DNA of 64,000 bases from Sphingomonas sp. 28-66-16. Lineage in GTDB: Bacteria > Pseudomonadota > Alphaproteobacteria > Sphingomonadales > Sphingomonadaceae. Made by a program: the position numbers and the translations under genes. Position 1 is the first letter of the stretch; every line of letters begins with the position of its first letter. Location of the stretch: the NCBI GenBank assembly GCA_002281485.1, contig NCGF01000016.1:1-64000 (forward strand), in the 5' to 3' direction. Positions 53,149-63,657 of the stretch are shown one piece after another. A model generated the notes under the pieces. It was not told the DNA's origin. It did not search any database and worked only from the letters and a program-made list of their open reading frames with translations.

Positions 53149-56100
53149 ATGCTTGAAGTCTTCACGATTGGTGGCGGCGAGTACGTCGTCAACGTCTTAA
53201 ACGCCGTGGCGGCATGGTGCGGAGGCGGCGGATACCGTTCACTCCTGCAGGTCGTAATGGTCATGGGGCTGGCCTACTCGCTCGCCGTCGTGGCCTTTAA
53301 TCTGGATTGGCGAGCTTGGTTGAACTGGTTCATCCAGTCGACGGCGATCTACATGATGCTCATGGTGCCGACCGTGTCGGTGAAGGTGACGGACCGCATC
53401 GACCCCGGTCTTGCGCCGGCCGTCGTTGACAATGTCCCGCTCGGCCTTGGCGTCATGGCCTCGTTCACGAGCCAGATCGGGGACTGGATGACCAGGCAGG
53501 CGGAGACCGTCTTCGTCATGCCCAACGCGGTCGCGCTGTCGAATAACGGCATGATCTACGGCGCTCGGCTGATGGAGAAGGCTCGTACCTTTCAGATCAC
53601 GGACAGCGTGTTTCGGGCGAACCTCGACGAGCAGCTTAAGCAATGCACGTTCTACGACGTGCTGCTGGGCTTCAAGTCGATGGATGACCTGACACGTTCC
53701 ACCAACGTATGGGCAGCGATCGGACCGGGCAGCCCGGCTCGCAGCCAGCGGTGGATCGCCTCGACGGGCGCGGGGACGACCGAGACCACCATCATCCCAT
53801 GTAACGAGGCCTATGGCCGGCTGGATGCGACGTTCAACGCGCAAATCGAGAAGGACCTCCTGCCCTTTGCTCGCGGCGCATATCCCAAACTCGTCGATAG
53901 CGTCGCCGCTCAGAAGCTGAAGGACGATCTACCAATCGTTGCAGCGCACATGCACGGCTCCTCGACGGACGTGTACGCATACCTGAAGCAGACCTCGACG
54001 ATCGACAGCTTCCTGGCAGCCCGCGAGAGCTTCTCCGACGCGGGCTGGGACGCGTACGCCTCCCAGCGCGCGGACGCACAGGCCAAGAACACCTACACGT
54101 CAATCGCCCAGCAAGCGATGACGTGGGTCCCCCTGCTCGGCATCGTGCTCACCGTTGTTTTCTACGCGATGTTCCCCGTCCTTTTCCCGCTCTTCCTCTT
54201 TCCGCGAACTGGTGTCGCAACCCTCCGCGGTTACGCGGTGGGGTTTTTCTATCTGGCCAGCTGGGGTCCACTCTACGTCATCCTGCACATGTTCGTGATG
54301 AGCCGGGCTGCCAGCGCCTATCACGCGATTGCGCCGAATGGTCCGACCCTGCTGATTGCGGACGGCATCGATAGCGTGAACATCGACATCTCGACCCTAG
54401 CCGGGTTCTTGATGATGAGCGTGCCGTTCCTGGCGGCCGGCATGGCCAAGGGCGCGATGGCGATTGCCGGCCAGGCGACGTCCATGCTGATGCCGGCACA
54501 GAACGCCGCGGAACAGGCGGCGACGGAGCGCACGACCGGCAACTATTCCTACGGGAACACCTCATTCCAGAACCTGACCTCCAACATGGTCCAGGCCAAC
54601 AAGTGGGACGATCAGCCGAAGCATGTCTCCGGGTTCGGGGTGGGCAGCTTCATGAATGCCGATGGCGGCGTGACCACATCGTTCGCCGGGGGCAGTAACG
54701 CCTACGACACACGGCAGGGCATCTCGAGCCTCGCGTTCACTCCGTCGCGCAGCAGCGGCTTCGACCAGCAGATGAGCCAAGCGCTATCGGAAGGTCAGTC
54801 CCATACCCAACAGGTCCGCAACGCCGCGTCGCAATCCTGGCAGGCGACGGCATCGACCGGAACCGATCTTCTCACAGCGGCCGAGCACCGGAGGGGCAGC
54901 TCCACGGAAACTGGATCTGGCTTCAACAACAGCGTTTCGAAGATGACTGAAGCGTCGCGCAGTCTCTCGAGTGGGCTTTCGAGCCGCTTCGGTCTCAGCG
55001 AGGCCGACAGCCAAAGCATAGCGCGAGCGTCGCAGACATCGGGCGATGCTAATGCAGGGCTTTCGGTTCTTGCGAGCCGCTGGGGTGTCAAGGGCGAGGC
55101 TGGCGTGGGTGGCAAGCTTTCTACCCTCGCGTCTGAGACCACCGGAGCGAATCTCTCGGCCGAGCAGGCGTACTCCGATCTCCGCGATTACGTTAATCGC
55201 GAGGTTAATTCGACCCAGTCGCGCAACGCGCGCGACGAGTTCATGCGGCAGACGAGCAGCAGCGGCGACAGCCAGGTGCGCTCGCTGTCCGAAAAGCTGG
55301 GGGTTAGCGTCAACGATTCCCGGTCGGCGTCGTTGGAGGCTTCGCGGGCGGAAGAGGCATACCAGCGGGTAAGCCACGACGTGCGCGAGGCGTCGTCCCG
55401 CGGTTGGACCCTCAACAGCAACGAGACACAGGAGTTCGTGGTCTTCGCTAACGAGCGCCTTCTGGAGGACCCGACGCTCGCCCAGGCAGGGTGGCATCCG
55501 AGCATGGTCATGCCCCGTACGCGCGAGCAGGCGCAGGCACGGGACATCCTGCTTCAGGAGTTCATGGACCAGCGCGTCAACGACGTCCGGCAGGAGCTTG
55601 GCATCCAAGTTCCTGAGCATCTCAAAAACACGCTTTCTGGTCCCTCGATCACTACAGGAGCCGGTGTCAGGGCATGGGGTGACCGCAGCGCCGACGGTGT
55701 TCGGGATAGAGGACCCCACGTCTCGGTCAGAGCGGACTCTCGCGACCCGGCGCTTGCTGACGAAGTGTCCGAGGCGATCATGGGCGGTTCGGCCCGCATC
55801 ACGAATGGTGCGCTCGGCCTTGGAAACGAGGTTGACAACTCTCGGGAGCGCGGGGGTGTTTTGAGCGGCCATGTAGATGATCGGAATGACAGGTCTTTGC
55901 TGACGACCATGCCTGTCGTGGGACCGGCGATCGATCGCATTGGCGATGCCGGAGCATGGATCGGTGACAAGTTGGGCCTCGGTGGTGGGCAGAGCCACGT
56001 CACCGAACTTCCGCGCGGGGAACGGGCCACACTACCCGTTTCCGGGCAGATCCGCTCGGGTATGGGCGGCCGTGTAGACCCGCTGACCGGACAGCACGGA

Positions 56101-56415
56101 CGTCACAACGGTATCGATATCGCGGCGGCCGCTGGGAGTGAAATCCGGTCTCCGGCTTCCGGCACCGTGTTACGGAACGACTTCCAGGAAAACGGCGCCG
56201 GCAACTATGTGGTGCTCGGCCACTCGGACGGGTCAGAAAGCAAGTATTTCCACATGCAGCACCGATCGGAGCTCGCTGTCGGAAGCTCGGTGTCAGCCGG
56301 CGATGTTCTCGGCCATGTCGGGAGCACGGGGCGGTCGACCGGCCCCCACCTGCACTACGAACTTTGGAAAGGCGGGGTGCCGGTCGACCCTAAGCGGCAT
56401 CAACTCAGGGACTGA
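53149..56415 (+). CDS. traG: TraG with C-terminal M23 peptidoglycan endopeptidase
   Basis: A 1088-residue inner-membrane protein for pilus assembly and mating-pair stabilisation. The N-terminal 450 residues are the TraG_N domain with several membrane helices; a long Ser/Gln/Ala-rich coiled region (about 480-900) follows. The last 120 residues form an M23/LytM domain with HNGIDIA near 986, YFHMQH near 1030 and HLHYELW near 1067, a full zinc set. F TraG has no such domain. The fusion may let TraG open the cell wall where mating bridges form. Confidence 0.88.
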   Translation: MLEVFTIGGGEYVVNVLNAVAAWCGGGGYRSLLQVVMVMGLAYSLAVVAFNLDWRAWLNWFIQSTAIYMMLMVPTVSVKVTDRIDPGLAPAVVDNVPLGLGVMASFTSQIGDWMTRQAETVFVMPNAVALSNNGMIYGARLMEKARTFQITDSVFRANLDEQLKQCTFYDVLLGFKSMDDLTRSTNVWAAIGPGSPARSQRWIASTGAGTTETTIIPCNEAYGRLDATFNAQIEKDLLPFARGAYPKLVDSVAAQKLKDDLPIVAAHMHGSSTDVYAYLKQTSTIDSFLAARESFSDAGWDAYASQRADAQAKNTYTSIAQQAMTWVPLLGIVLTVVFYAMFPVLFPLFLFPRTGVATLRGYAVGFFYLASWGPLYVILHMFVMSRAASAYHAIAPNGPTLLIADGIDSVNIDISTLAGFLMMSVPFLAAGMAKGAMAIAGQATSMLMPAQNAAEQAATERTTGNYSYGNTSFQNLTSNMVQANKWDDQPKHVSGFGVGSFMNADGGVTTSFAGGSNAYDTRQGISSLAFTPSRSSGFDQQMSQALSEGQSHTQQVRNAASQSWQATASTGTDLLTAAEHRRGSSTETGSGFNNSVSKMTEASRSLSSGLSSRFGLSEADSQSIARASQTSGDANAGLSVLASRWGVKGEAGVGGKLSTLASETTGANLSAEQAYSDLRDYVNREVNSTQSRNARDEFMRQTSSSGDSQVRSLSEKLGVSVNDSRSASLEASRAEEAYQRVSHDVREASSRGWTLNSNETQEFVVFANERLLEDPTLAQAGWHPSMVMPRTREQAQARDILLQEFMDQRVNDVRQELGIQVPEHLKNTLSGPSITTGAGVRAWGDRSADGVRDRGPHVSVRADSRDPALADEVSEAIMGGSARITNGALGLGNEVDNSRERGGVLSGHVDDRNDRSLLTTMPVVGPAIDRIGDAGAWIGDKLGLGGGQSHVTELPRGERATLPVSGQIRSGMGGRVDPLTGQHGRHNGIDIAAAAGSEIRSPASGTVLRNDFQENGAGNYVVLGHSDGSESKYFHMQHRSELAVGSSVSAGDVLGHVGSTGRSTGPHLHYELWKGGVPVDPKRHQLRD

Positions 56416-56419
56416 GCAA

Positions 56420-56659
56420 CTAGATGACCAGGACGAAGATGATGAGGGCGGCAATTAAGAGGATCAGCCAGCCGGACTGCTTCGCCTCGCCACTACGGTT
56501 GCTCGACGACGGGTAGACCTCGTCCAACAGCTCTCGGCCTCGCGGTGTAGCGATATCGTACATGTTCTCAGGGCTCTGATAGTAAGCCGAGTTTGGAAAA
56601 ACCGACGACGTGGGCTGATTGCGGTGATGGTCGAGTCGGAGATTATCAAGATCAGACAT
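56420..56659 (-). CDS. Small tail-anchored membrane protein
   Basis: A 79-residue protein: a hydrophilic N terminus with YDIATPRGRELLDEVYPSSS and a C-terminal hydrophobic helix (WLILLIAALIIFVLVI) that runs to the last residue. It is convergent with traG, five bases apart. ATG 56659 has GGAG upstream and a promoter at 56709-56737. Role unknown; entry exclusion or membrane sensing could be considered, but nothing in the sequence proves it. Confidence 0.65.
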   Translation of the reverse strand: MSDLDNLRLDHHRNQPTSSVFPNSAYYQSPENMYDIATPRGRELLDEVYPSSSNRSGEAKQSGWLILLIAALIIFVLVI

Positions 56660-56708
56660 AGTCTCTACTCCAGCTCGACGTCGGCGCCTCTCTGAGGTGT
56701 ACTATCGT

Positions 56709-56737
56709 AGTATAGCACGTTCGGCAACGAGACACAA
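56709..56737 (-). promoter_or_regulatory. Promoter of the tail-anchored protein gene
   Basis: On the minus strand TTGTGT (56737-56732), 17-base spacer, TATACT (56714-56709). The sequence GTACTAT...GTATAG at 56699-56715 resembles the palindrome in the promoter of the Xre-like gene at 35832-35850. Confidence 0.45.
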
Positions 56738-56816
56738 AGCCTTTAGCAGGACAGGTCGGGGCTGTCGCCGAGCGATCGTCGACCTACCGACTTTAGTCGC
56801 TCGTCCTCGCGCACTC

Positions 56817-57104
56817 TCAGGAAGGGGTCACCTCCTCGTAGCAGCCGGCGCGACGTAGCTGACGAACGATCCCGTTGAAGGCAGCAGTCACGCCTTGAGC
56901 GCGACCAATGTCGTTTGTTTGCGACCCGGAGTCCCAGTACAGCGCGAGAGGCCATTTTTCGGGGCAGTGCGGCAGCAGGCACCGCAGCGCCAAGCGGATC
57001 TCCGGAACGTCAACGCGCGCCTCGGAGCAGCGGCTGACCCCGCAGCGGAGTATATGCACGGATAGCGCGATAACCACGCGCTGGTGCCTCGGCAGCTGCG
57101 ACAC
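56817..57104 (-). CDS. Small unknown protein at the end of the imuAB-dnaE2 operon
   Basis: A 95-residue protein starting at GTG 57104, three bases after the dnaE2 stop. The core VPEIRLALRCLLPHCPEKWPL with ALYWDSGSQTNDIGRAQGVT looks like a real folded domain, with three cysteines near the centre, but I do not know the family. Spacing suggests co-expression with the mutasome. Confidence 0.55.
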   Translation of the reverse strand: MSQLPRHQRVVIALSVHILRCGVSRCSEARVDVPEIRLALRCLLPHCPEKWPLALYWDSGSQTNDIGRAQGVTAAFNGIVRQLRRAGCYEEVTPS

Positions 57105-57107
57105 GGA

Positions 57108-60100
57108 TCAGTGAAAGTCATGCGACTTGAAGCGCACGACCTCCTCGGGGTCCAGTCCGTCAGCATGTGGTGGCCAATATTGATTGCGCGGCTCTGGCTG
57201 CCAGCCCTTGTCGCCGCGATCAGGCGACCCTGGATGCTGCGCAGCATCGCCGCGGCCAGTCTTATGCGGAAACGACATGTCGCCAACGCGGTGGAGCAGA
57301 TCTCCGTGGTCTATGATCCGGTCGCAGATCACATGGATGATCTCGCCTTCCTTCTGCACGCGCCCCTTCATGCCGACCATCGACGCTGACATAATCGTGC
57401 GCCGCTGCGCCTCGAAACGGTCGGGCCAGAGGATGCCGTTGGCGATCCCGGTCTCGTCCTCGATCGTGATGAACAGCACGCCTTTGGCGGATCCCGGCTT
57501 CTGGCGAACCAAGACGATGCCTGCGACTTCGACGCGGCGGCCGTCGCGGATGCTCGCGAGATCAGCGCATTTGGTGACCCCGCGCCGGGTTAGCTCGTCG
57601 CGGACGAAGGTCAACGGATGCGCCCGGAGCGAGAGCTGGAGCGCGCGGTAATCCTCGATCACCTCACGGCCGTCGGTGAGCGGTCGCAGCGTCACGTCGG
57701 GCTCGACACCTTCGGCGCTGAAGGTTTCGGCGGTTCGATCGGCCGCAGCAAAGAGCGGCAACGGGGCCTCTCCGAGACCCCTCACCTTCCAGAGACCCTG
57801 TCGGCGATCGACGCTGAAGCCGTGAAAGGCATCGCCATCTGACAGCTTCTCGATTGCGGCCCGCTGGACGCCCGATCGCCGCCAAACATCCTCGACGCTC
57901 TCAAAGGCCGTGGTGGTTCGTGCCCCGACGATCTTCGCGCCATCGGCGTTCGACAGGCCGCGAATCTGCCGTAGGCCGAGCCGCACGGCCAGGTAGCGCC
58001 CGCCTGTCTTCTCCAACGTGCAATCCCAACGGCTTGCGTTGACGCAGGGCGGCCGTACCTCGACGCCGTGGTCGCGCGCGTCGCGGACGATTTGTGCCGG
58101 CGCGTAGAAGCCCATCGGCTGCGCGTTCATGAGCGACGCACAGAACACGTCCGGATGATGGTGCTTCATCCAGGAGGAGGCGTAGGAGATCTTGGCGAAG
58201 GACGCCGCGTGGCTCTCGGGAAAGCCATACGAGCCGAAGCCCTCAAGCTGTCGGAAGGTTCGCTCGGCAAACTCGCGGGGGTAACCCCGCTCGACCATGC
58301 CGTTGACCAGCTTTTCCGAGAAGTGCGAGACCCCGCCAGTGAATTTGAACGTCGCCATGGCGCGGCGAAGCTGATCGGCCTCTGCCGGCGTGAAGCCAGC
58401 ACCGACGATCGCGACCTTCATTGCCTGCTCCTGAAAGAGCGGCACGCCGAGCGTCTTCTCCAACACGGCGCGGAGCTCAGGACGCGGGTATTCCGGTTTT
58501 TCCAGCCCCTCACGCCGGCGTAGATACGGGTGGACCATGTCGCCCTGGATCGGTCCCGGCCGCACAATCGCGACCTGGATGACAAGATCGTAGAAGCGCC
58601 GTGGCTTCATCCGTGGCAGCATCGACATCTGCGCGCGGCTCTCGATCTGGAAGGTGCCGAGCGTGTCGGCCTTCTGGATCATGCCGTAGACGTCGGGGTC
58701 GTCGTCCTGCAGGTCAGCCAGACCGACGCGCAGACCCTTGTCCGCCTCGAGCATGTTGAAGGCGCGGTTCATGCAGCCGAGCATGCCCAAGCCGAGGACG
58801 TCCACCTTCATGAACTTAAGTGCGTCAATGTCGTCCTTGTCCCACTCGATGATCTGCCGATCCTCCATCGCAGCGGGTTCGATCGGCACCAGGTCATCGA
58901 GGCGGTCATGGGTCAGAACAAAGCCACCAGGATGCTGCGACATGTGGCGCGGCACACCGATCAGCTTGCGGGCAAGCTCCAGCGTCAGCCGTAGCCGGCG
59001 ATCGCCGATGTCGAGGTTGAGCTCGTCGACCTGCTTCTCGCCCACGCCTTCTGCCGACCAGCCCCAGACGAGGCCCGCAAGCGAGGATGTCAGATCCTCC
59101 GGCAGGCCCAGCGCCTTGCCGACGTCGTGGACCGCGCCCCGGGCGCGATACCGCTGCACTACCGCCGTCAGCGCGGAGTGGTTGCGACCGTAGGTCTCGT
59201 AGATCCACTGGATGATCTCTTCGCGACGCTCATGCTCGAAGTCGACGTCGATATCGGGCGGCTCGCGACGCTCGCCGGACACGAAACGCTCGAACAGAAG
59301 CTCATGCTTGATCGGGTCGATCGAGGTGACGCCGAGGACAAAGCACACGCAGGAGTTGGCAGCGGAGCCGCGACCCTGGCAGAGGATCCCGCGCCGGCGT
59401 GCCTCTCGGACAATGGCGTATACGGTGAGGAAGTAGGGCGCGTAGCCAAGCTCGCCGATCAGCCGCATCTCATGCGTGATCTGGTCGGTGTACGCCTGCG
59501 GTACGTTGCCATCGAACATCCGGTCGACCGCCTCGTCGGCCAAGCGCTGAAGCGCCTCCTGCGCTGTGAGGCCGTCGATCAGCTTTTCATGCGGGTATTG
59601 ATACTGAAGCTCGCCGAGATCGAAGGTGCAGATCCGCGCTATGTCGACGCTCGCTTGCAGCGCGTCCGGATAGGCGCGGAAGCGCCGCACCATCTCGTCG
59701 GGCGACTTCAGCGCGCGATCGGCGTTGACCTCGCGACGGTAGCCAAGCTCGTCGACCGTGCATTTCTCACGCACCGCGGTGACCACGTCCTGCAGCAGCC
59801 GCGCCTCGGGCGCGTGGTAGAGCACGTCGCCTGTGACGACGGCGCGAACGCCTGCCCCACCCGCCTGGCGCGCAAGCGCATCAATCCGAACTGCGTCGCC
59901 GGGGCGGCGCCGCTGGAATAGCGCCATGTAGCCACGCCGCCCGTAGACCGCCTTCAGGTCCTTCAGCGCCGCAAGGTTCTCCTCGTCCGCCTCCTGAGGC
60001 AGCAGGATGGCGACGACGCCCTCCGACCATGGCTCCAGGTCGTGCCAGTGAAGAAGGCAGCCCCCCTTCCCCGCCCGCGTCTTGCCGGCCGTCAGCAGTC

Positions 60101-60371
60101 GCGTGATCCGCGACCAGGCCGGACGGTTGGTCGGGTAGAGCAGCAGGCGACGGCCGCAGGAGAGATCAACGCGAGTGCCGGCGATTGAACGGACGCCGGT
60201 CGCCTTCTGCGCCTCCCATGCGCGGACCACGCCGGCGACAGTGCCGATGTCGCTGACGCCGATCGCGGGATAGCCGAGCAGCGCCGCGGCCGCGAACAGC
60301 TCCTCCGGACTGGACGCGCCACGAAGCAGCGAGAAGTGGGTGAGCACCTGGAGCTCGACATAGTGGGTCAT
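57108..60371 (-). CDS. dnaE2: DnaE2 (ImuC), error-prone DNA polymerase III alpha-like
   Basis: A 1087-residue C-family polymerase lacking some DnaE1 C-terminal parts. The PHP domain starts [17 protein letters not shown]; the polymerase active site includes [16 protein letters not shown] and [12 protein letters not shown]; the helix-hairpin-helix and OB domains follow. With ImuA and ImuB it carries out damage-induced mutagenic synthesis. ATG 60371 overlaps the imuB stop (ATGA); an apparent seven-codon extension is rejected for that reason. Confidence 0.93.
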   Translation of the reverse strand: MTHYVELQVLTHFSLLRGASSPEELFAAAALLGYPAIGVSDIGTVAGVVRAWEAQKATGVRSIAGTRVDLSCGRRLLLYPTNRPAWSRITRLLTAGKTRAGKGGCLLHWHDLEPWSEGVVAILLPQEADEENLAALKDLKAVYGRRGYMALFQRRRPGDAVRIDALARQAGGAGVRAVVTGDVLYHAPEARLLQDVVTAVREKCTVDELGYRREVNADRALKSPDEMVRRFRAYPDALQASVDIARICTFDLGELQYQYPHEKLIDGLTAQEALQRLADEAVDRMFDGNVPQAYTDQITHEMRLIGELGYAPYFLTVYAIVREARRRGILCQGRGSAANSCVCFVLGVTSIDPIKHELLFERFVSGERREPPDIDVDFEHERREEIIQWIYETYGRNHSALTAVVQRYRARGAVHDVGKALGLPEDLTSSLAGLVWGWSAEGVGEKQVDELNLDIGDRRLRLTLELARKLIGVPRHMSQHPGGFVLTHDRLDDLVPIEPAAMEDRQIIEWDKDDIDALKFMKVDVLGLGMLGCMNRAFNMLEADKGLRVGLADLQDDDPDVYGMIQKADTLGTFQIESRAQMSMLPRMKPRRFYDLVIQVAIVRPGPIQGDMVHPYLRRREGLEKPEYPRPELRAVLEKTLGVPLFQEQAMKVAIVGAGFTPAEADQLRRAMATFKFTGGVSHFSEKLVNGMVERGYPREFAERTFRQLEGFGSYGFPESHAASFAKISYASSWMKHHHPDVFCASLMNAQPMGFYAPAQIVRDARDHGVEVRPPCVNASRWDCTLEKTGGRYLAVRLGLRQIRGLSNADGAKIVGARTTTAFESVEDVWRRSGVQRAAIEKLSDGDAFHGFSVDRRQGLWKVRGLGEAPLPLFAAADRTAETFSAEGVEPDVTLRPLTDGREVIEDYRALQLSLRAHPLTFVRDELTRRGVTKCADLASIRDGRRVEVAGIVLVRQKPGSAKGVLFITIEDETGIANGILWPDRFEAQRRTIMSASMVGMKGRVQKEGEIIHVICDRIIDHGDLLHRVGDMSFPHKTGRGDAAQHPGSPDRGDKGWQPEPRNQYWPPHADGLDPEEVVRFKSHDFH

Positions 60372-62152
60372 CCGAAGACCCCGTGCATCCACCAGGACAA
60401 ATTGCCGGTGTCGTCTTCAAACCCATCGCCGCGGCGGAACACCCAGAAGCGGCCGCCCGTCTCGTCCTCGACGCGGTAATAGTCGCGGACGGCCCAGACC
60501 TCTGCATCACGCCGCCACCACTCGCCATGGACGCGCTCAGGCCCGTCGCCGGCAACAACCTTGTACGTCTTGCCGCGCCACTCGAAGCGACGTGGAGGCT
60601 GGTCGGGCATCAGCGCCATGACCCGGTGCAACGGCTCTGGATGCGCGAAAAGGCGGATGGGCCGTTGCCAAGCGGGCCAGTTTCCCGGAACCTCGTTCGG
60701 GTCGGAGTGGGCGACGGCTCGCTCCGGCACATGGCTCTCGACCGGGGCGATGCGGAAGACCGAGCGCACACCGATGCGGCCGGCAATGACGTCGACCAAC
60801 CGTGACGGGTCCCGCACCAGCGTTTCGCCCGCCAGGACGGCGCCGAGATCGACTGCGTCCAGCGGCTCGGTGTGCGGGGCAACAAGCGCGAATTGCTCAA
60901 TGCCCATGCCGGGATCGATGCGCTCGATGCGCAGCTTCAGCAGCCGCAGGAGATGCGACACCTCGCGGGTTGGCCGAGAGGTGCCGACCGCCACGAGCTG
61001 CTCGGTGCCGTCGACGCGCAAGCACGTCAGGCGCAATGACCGGGCACCTAGCCCCTTCGCCTGCAGGACGACGGCGAGATCGCGCAGCAGGTCGCCCATG
61101 ACCTGCTCGATCGCCTCGGCCGTGCCGATCGGCTCCAACAGCCGGCGCTCGGCCGCTGGCACCTCCGGATCGTCACGCGGCGTGATCGGCTCTGCAAGGC
61201 CCCCAAGCGCCTGATCGAGGCGGGTGATCGCCGGTAGGCCAAGACGACGTGCCAGCGGCCCGCGCGCAACCGGCAGCAGATCGGCAATTCGGTCGAAGCC
61301 GAACTTACGCGCTGCGGCCAAGGCCGTGGGTGTAAGACGAAGCGCGGCGATCGGCAGTGGGGCAAGCGCGTCCGCTGTCCCGCGTGGGTCGACACGGATG
61401 AGGTTGCCTTTGCCAAAGCGCGCCAGCGCATGGGCAGCGCCAGGCGTGTCTGCGACGGCAACGCACGCCGTGAAGCCCGCACGATGGCAGAAGGCAACCA
61501 GACGCCGGCAGAACCGCTCCTCACCGCCGTGGAGGTGGTCGCAGCCGGCGAGATCGATCCAGAGGCCGTCTGGCGGCGTCACGGCCGCGATCGGGGACCA
61601 GCGCCTGACCGCCAACAACGCCAGCCTGTCGAGCAGCGCCGCGTCAGCGTCAGGTTCTGCCGGACGGAAGTCGAGATCCGACACCAGCGCACGTGCATGG
61701 GTCGCCGCCATGCCGGGGTGGATGCCGAGTGCTTGGGCGCCGGTGCAGGCGGCGACTACCTCCTCCCGCCTACCGACCTTTCCGACGAGCGCGAGCGGCG
61801 CGTGTTGGACCGGAGCCGGGGCAGGCGCGATGATCCGCAGAGCGGGTGTCGGCGCCTTGTACGGGTGGCTGGCCGCTTCCGATCGTCGGCCGAGCTCACG
61901 CATAGGCGGCTGCGCGTGCACCGGCAGCGTGGCGATCTGAGCCTCGACCTCCTCGCGCGACTGCGCGCTGGTTCGTGCCCACTTAGCACCAGGGCGCCAA
62001 CCGCCTCCCCGCGGCACCGAACAGGCACCCGGGTCGTCGTCGACCGGCAGTTGCAGGGCGGGCCGCTCAGGCGGCCGCGTAGCGGGCCGTTCCAACCGTC
62101 TCAGCCGCTCGATGGCCAAGTTCGGCAGGAACAGCGAGACGACCCGTCTCAT
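60368..62152 (-). CDS. imuB: ImuB, catalytically inactive Y-family polymerase hub
   Basis: A 594-residue Y-family homologue that links DnaE2 to the beta clamp. The start [19 protein letters not shown] is standard; the palm region has [18 protein letters not shown], and the acidic pair needed for catalysis is not complete, as in other ImuB proteins. A proline-rich insert occupies residues 25-115. ATG 62152 follows GGAGGG at five bases; an earlier TTG is less likely. Overlaps imuA by 86 bases. Confidence 0.92.
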   Translation of the reverse strand: MRRVVSLFLPNLAIERLRRLERPATRPPERPALQLPVDDDPGACSVPRGGGWRPGAKWARTSAQSREEVEAQIATLPVHAQPPMRELGRRSEAASHPYKAPTPALRIIAPAPAPVQHAPLALVGKVGRREEVVAACTGAQALGIHPGMAATHARALVSDLDFRPAEPDADAALLDRLALLAVRRWSPIAAVTPPDGLWIDLAGCDHLHGGEERFCRRLVAFCHRAGFTACVAVADTPGAAHALARFGKGNLIRVDPRGTADALAPLPIAALRLTPTALAAARKFGFDRIADLLPVARGPLARRLGLPAITRLDQALGGLAEPITPRDDPEVPAAERRLLEPIGTAEAIEQVMGDLLRDLAVVLQAKGLGARSLRLTCLRVDGTEQLVAVGTSRPTREVSHLLRLLKLRIERIDPGMGIEQFALVAPHTEPLDAVDLGAVLAGETLVRDPSRLVDVIAGRIGVRSVFRIAPVESHVPERAVAHSDPNEVPGNWPAWQRPIRLFAHPEPLHRVMALMPDQPPRRFEWRGKTYKVVAGDGPERVHGEWWRRDAEVWAVRDYYRVEDETGGRFWVFRRGDGFEDDTGNLSWWMHGVFG

Positions 62153-62831
62153 CGCTGCCCTCCACAATCAGGGAGAAGGATGCACCGCTACGCTGTCGTG
62201 CGAGCTCGACCGACCACCGCGCTCTTCCCACACCCGCGACCTCCAGCCGCGCCGAAGGCGCGGAGCCGATCCGCCAGCGCGTCCAGGCAGCGGAAGGCTC
62301 GGAAAACGGATCCTGGTCACGGCCGCGGCGACGTCGGAGAAGTAGCACCGGCATGTCGGCTTCAGCCGCCACGAGCTGCAAGCGACGCGTTGCGACCATC
62401 GAGACCTTGCTTGCCTCTGCAATGATGGTCGAAGGTGTGCCGTCTCGGACCGCATCCTCGATCACGGCCAGTAGCGCGGCATCGTCCTGCGGCTGAGCGT
62501 AGATGACGTTGGCAGAGGCGAGGCCGGCTTGCTCCAAAGCGGGAGCGTACAGGTCGGCCCTGCAGCTCGCCCATAGAACGGGACCTCCAGTGTTCGCAGC
62601 CTCGCGGGCGGCGATTCCGGCAAGGAACAGCGTCGTTGCCGCATCGTCGACCAGCGCCGCACTCTGCGCGGTTGCCTCGTGAAGCGCACCGGCGCGCAAT
62701 CCCCCTGCTCCGAGCCTGCTGTCGATCTCGTCGACGCCGAATGGCAGCACCCGGTACTCCGTCACTGGCGTGGCGATCGTCCGCAGGTGCGCTATGCTGG
62801 GCGCGAAGGAATCGAGGGCGGCGGACATCAT
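62067..62831 (-). CDS. imuA: ImuA, SOS mutasome RecA-like protein
   Basis: A 255-residue RecA/SulA-like protein. It shows FGVDEIDSRLGAGGLRAGALHEATA and GPVLWASCRADLYAPALEQAGL across the degenerate ATP-binding region and an arginine-rich LLLRRRRGRD tail segment. First gene of the imuA-imuB-dnaE2 operon, with a LexA box 17 bases upstream. Two adjacent ATGs (62831 and 62828) are possible starts. Confidence 0.9.
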   Translation of the reverse strand: MMSAALDSFAPSIAHLRTIATPVTEYRVLPFGVDEIDSRLGAGGLRAGALHEATAQSAALVDDAATTLFLAGIAAREAANTGGPVLWASCRADLYAPALEQAGLASANVIYAQPQDDAALLAVIEDAVRDGTPSTIIAEASKVSMVATRRLQLVAAEADMPVLLLRRRRGRDQDPFSEPSAAWTRWRIGSAPSARLEVAGVGRARWSVELARQRSGASFSLIVEGSDETGRLAVPAELGHRAAETVGTARYAAA

Positions 62832-62848
62832 GTTCTAAGACTCTACTC

Positions 62849-62863
62849 GTTCCCTTTATGTTC
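62849..62863 (-). promoter_or_regulatory. LexA box upstream of imuA
   Basis: GTTC-N7-GTTC, an exact match to the alphaproteobacterial SOS box, 18 bases upstream of the imuA ATG. On the minus strand a TTGACC element 18 bases before GAACAT places the box over the -10. This implies LexA repression and SOS induction of the mutasome. The divergent HNH gene begins 134 bases away and may share it. Confidence 0.85.
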
Positions 62864-62996
62864 CGTTACCGGGCTCCATCGGTCAAGCTCGCATCCAATC
62901 GGTTCATCGATTCAGGCGGAACGGCTGCGCAACGGACCGCAAACAAAGCGGGAAAAAGCGCTTCCGTTCTGGATGCGCCTGACTCATAGAATCGCT

Positions 62997-63446
62997 ATGC
63001 CGATCCGCCCTGAGAACCGCTGGCTCTATCCGATCGACTGGCAACAGATCTCGCAATCGGTTCGTTTCGAGCGTGCCGGCGCGCGCTGCGAGCGGTGTGC
63101 TCGTCCGCATCTCCGCCGTGTGGCCCATCTCGGCGACGGGCGGTGGTGGGATGCGGAATCGAAGTGTTGGCGCTCGGATCGAGGCAAGCGCATTGCGATC
63201 AAAGAGGGCTTCGTCCTCGCCTCTGTACGGATGACCTTCGTAGTCCTGGCATGTGCCCATCTCGACCACGACCCAGGCAACAACGCTCCTGCCAATCTCA
63301 AGGCGCTATGTCAGCGGTGCCACATGCTCCACGACGCGGCCGAGCATCGTTGGCAGCGCTGGTGGAACCTCTTTCGTGTTCGCGCCGTCCGCGACTTGTA
63401 CGAAGATCCGCGCGTCACACGCGAACGGATTGCGCGGGTTCAGTAA
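62997..63446 (+). CDS. HNH-type endonuclease-like protein
   Basis: A 149-residue protein with CERCARPH near residue 32, then ACAHLDHDPGNNAPANLKAL and CQRCHMLHD, the His-Asn-His layout of HNH nucleases with two zinc cysteine pairs. Divergent from imuA. Many plasmids carry such small HNH proteins; target and role are unknown. Its 3' end overlaps the minus-strand gene at 63440. Confidence 0.72.
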   Translation: MPIRPENRWLYPIDWQQISQSVRFERAGARCERCARPHLRRVAHLGDGRWWDAESKCWRSDRGKRIAIKEGFVLASVRMTFVVLACAHLDHDPGNNAPANLKALCQRCHMLHDAAEHRWQRWWNLFRVRAVRDLYEDPRVTRERIARVQ

Positions 63447-63616
63447 TCCAGCTCCCGTATTTTCATCTGCTCGGCAGCAAGATCTGCGACAGGTCCCAGC
63501 CCGCCGGTCAGGTTGAACACCTCGATCACGTCATGGTCGGCCAGCCTCTCGACCATCAAGCGGACGGCTGCGGCATTCGCCTCGTCCAGCACGGTCGTTG
63601 TATCATCGCTCGCCAT
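63440..63616 (-). CDS. Short acidic protein of unknown function
   Basis: A 58-residue frame, ATG 63616 to TGA 63440. Its sequence (MASDDTTTVLDEANAAAVRL, MVERLADHDVIEVFNLTGGL, GPVADLAAEQMKIRELDY) is amphipathic and acidic, with strong codon-position bias, so I take it as a real gene. It is convergent with the HNH gene (seven-base overlap of ends) and divergent from the HU gene. Confidence 0.55.
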   Translation of the reverse strand: MASDDTTTVLDEANAAAVRLMVERLADHDVIEVFNLTGGLGPVADLAAEQMKIRELDY

Positions 63617-63657
63617 GGCTAAGGTCTCACCGTCTTTATCAACGGAGAAGATCTAGC

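Noticed and set aside
62067..62152. The 86-base imuA/imuB overlap as an assembly error
   Set aside because: Both frames keep family sequence through the overlap and imuB has its own GGAGGG, so a genuine long overlap is more likely.
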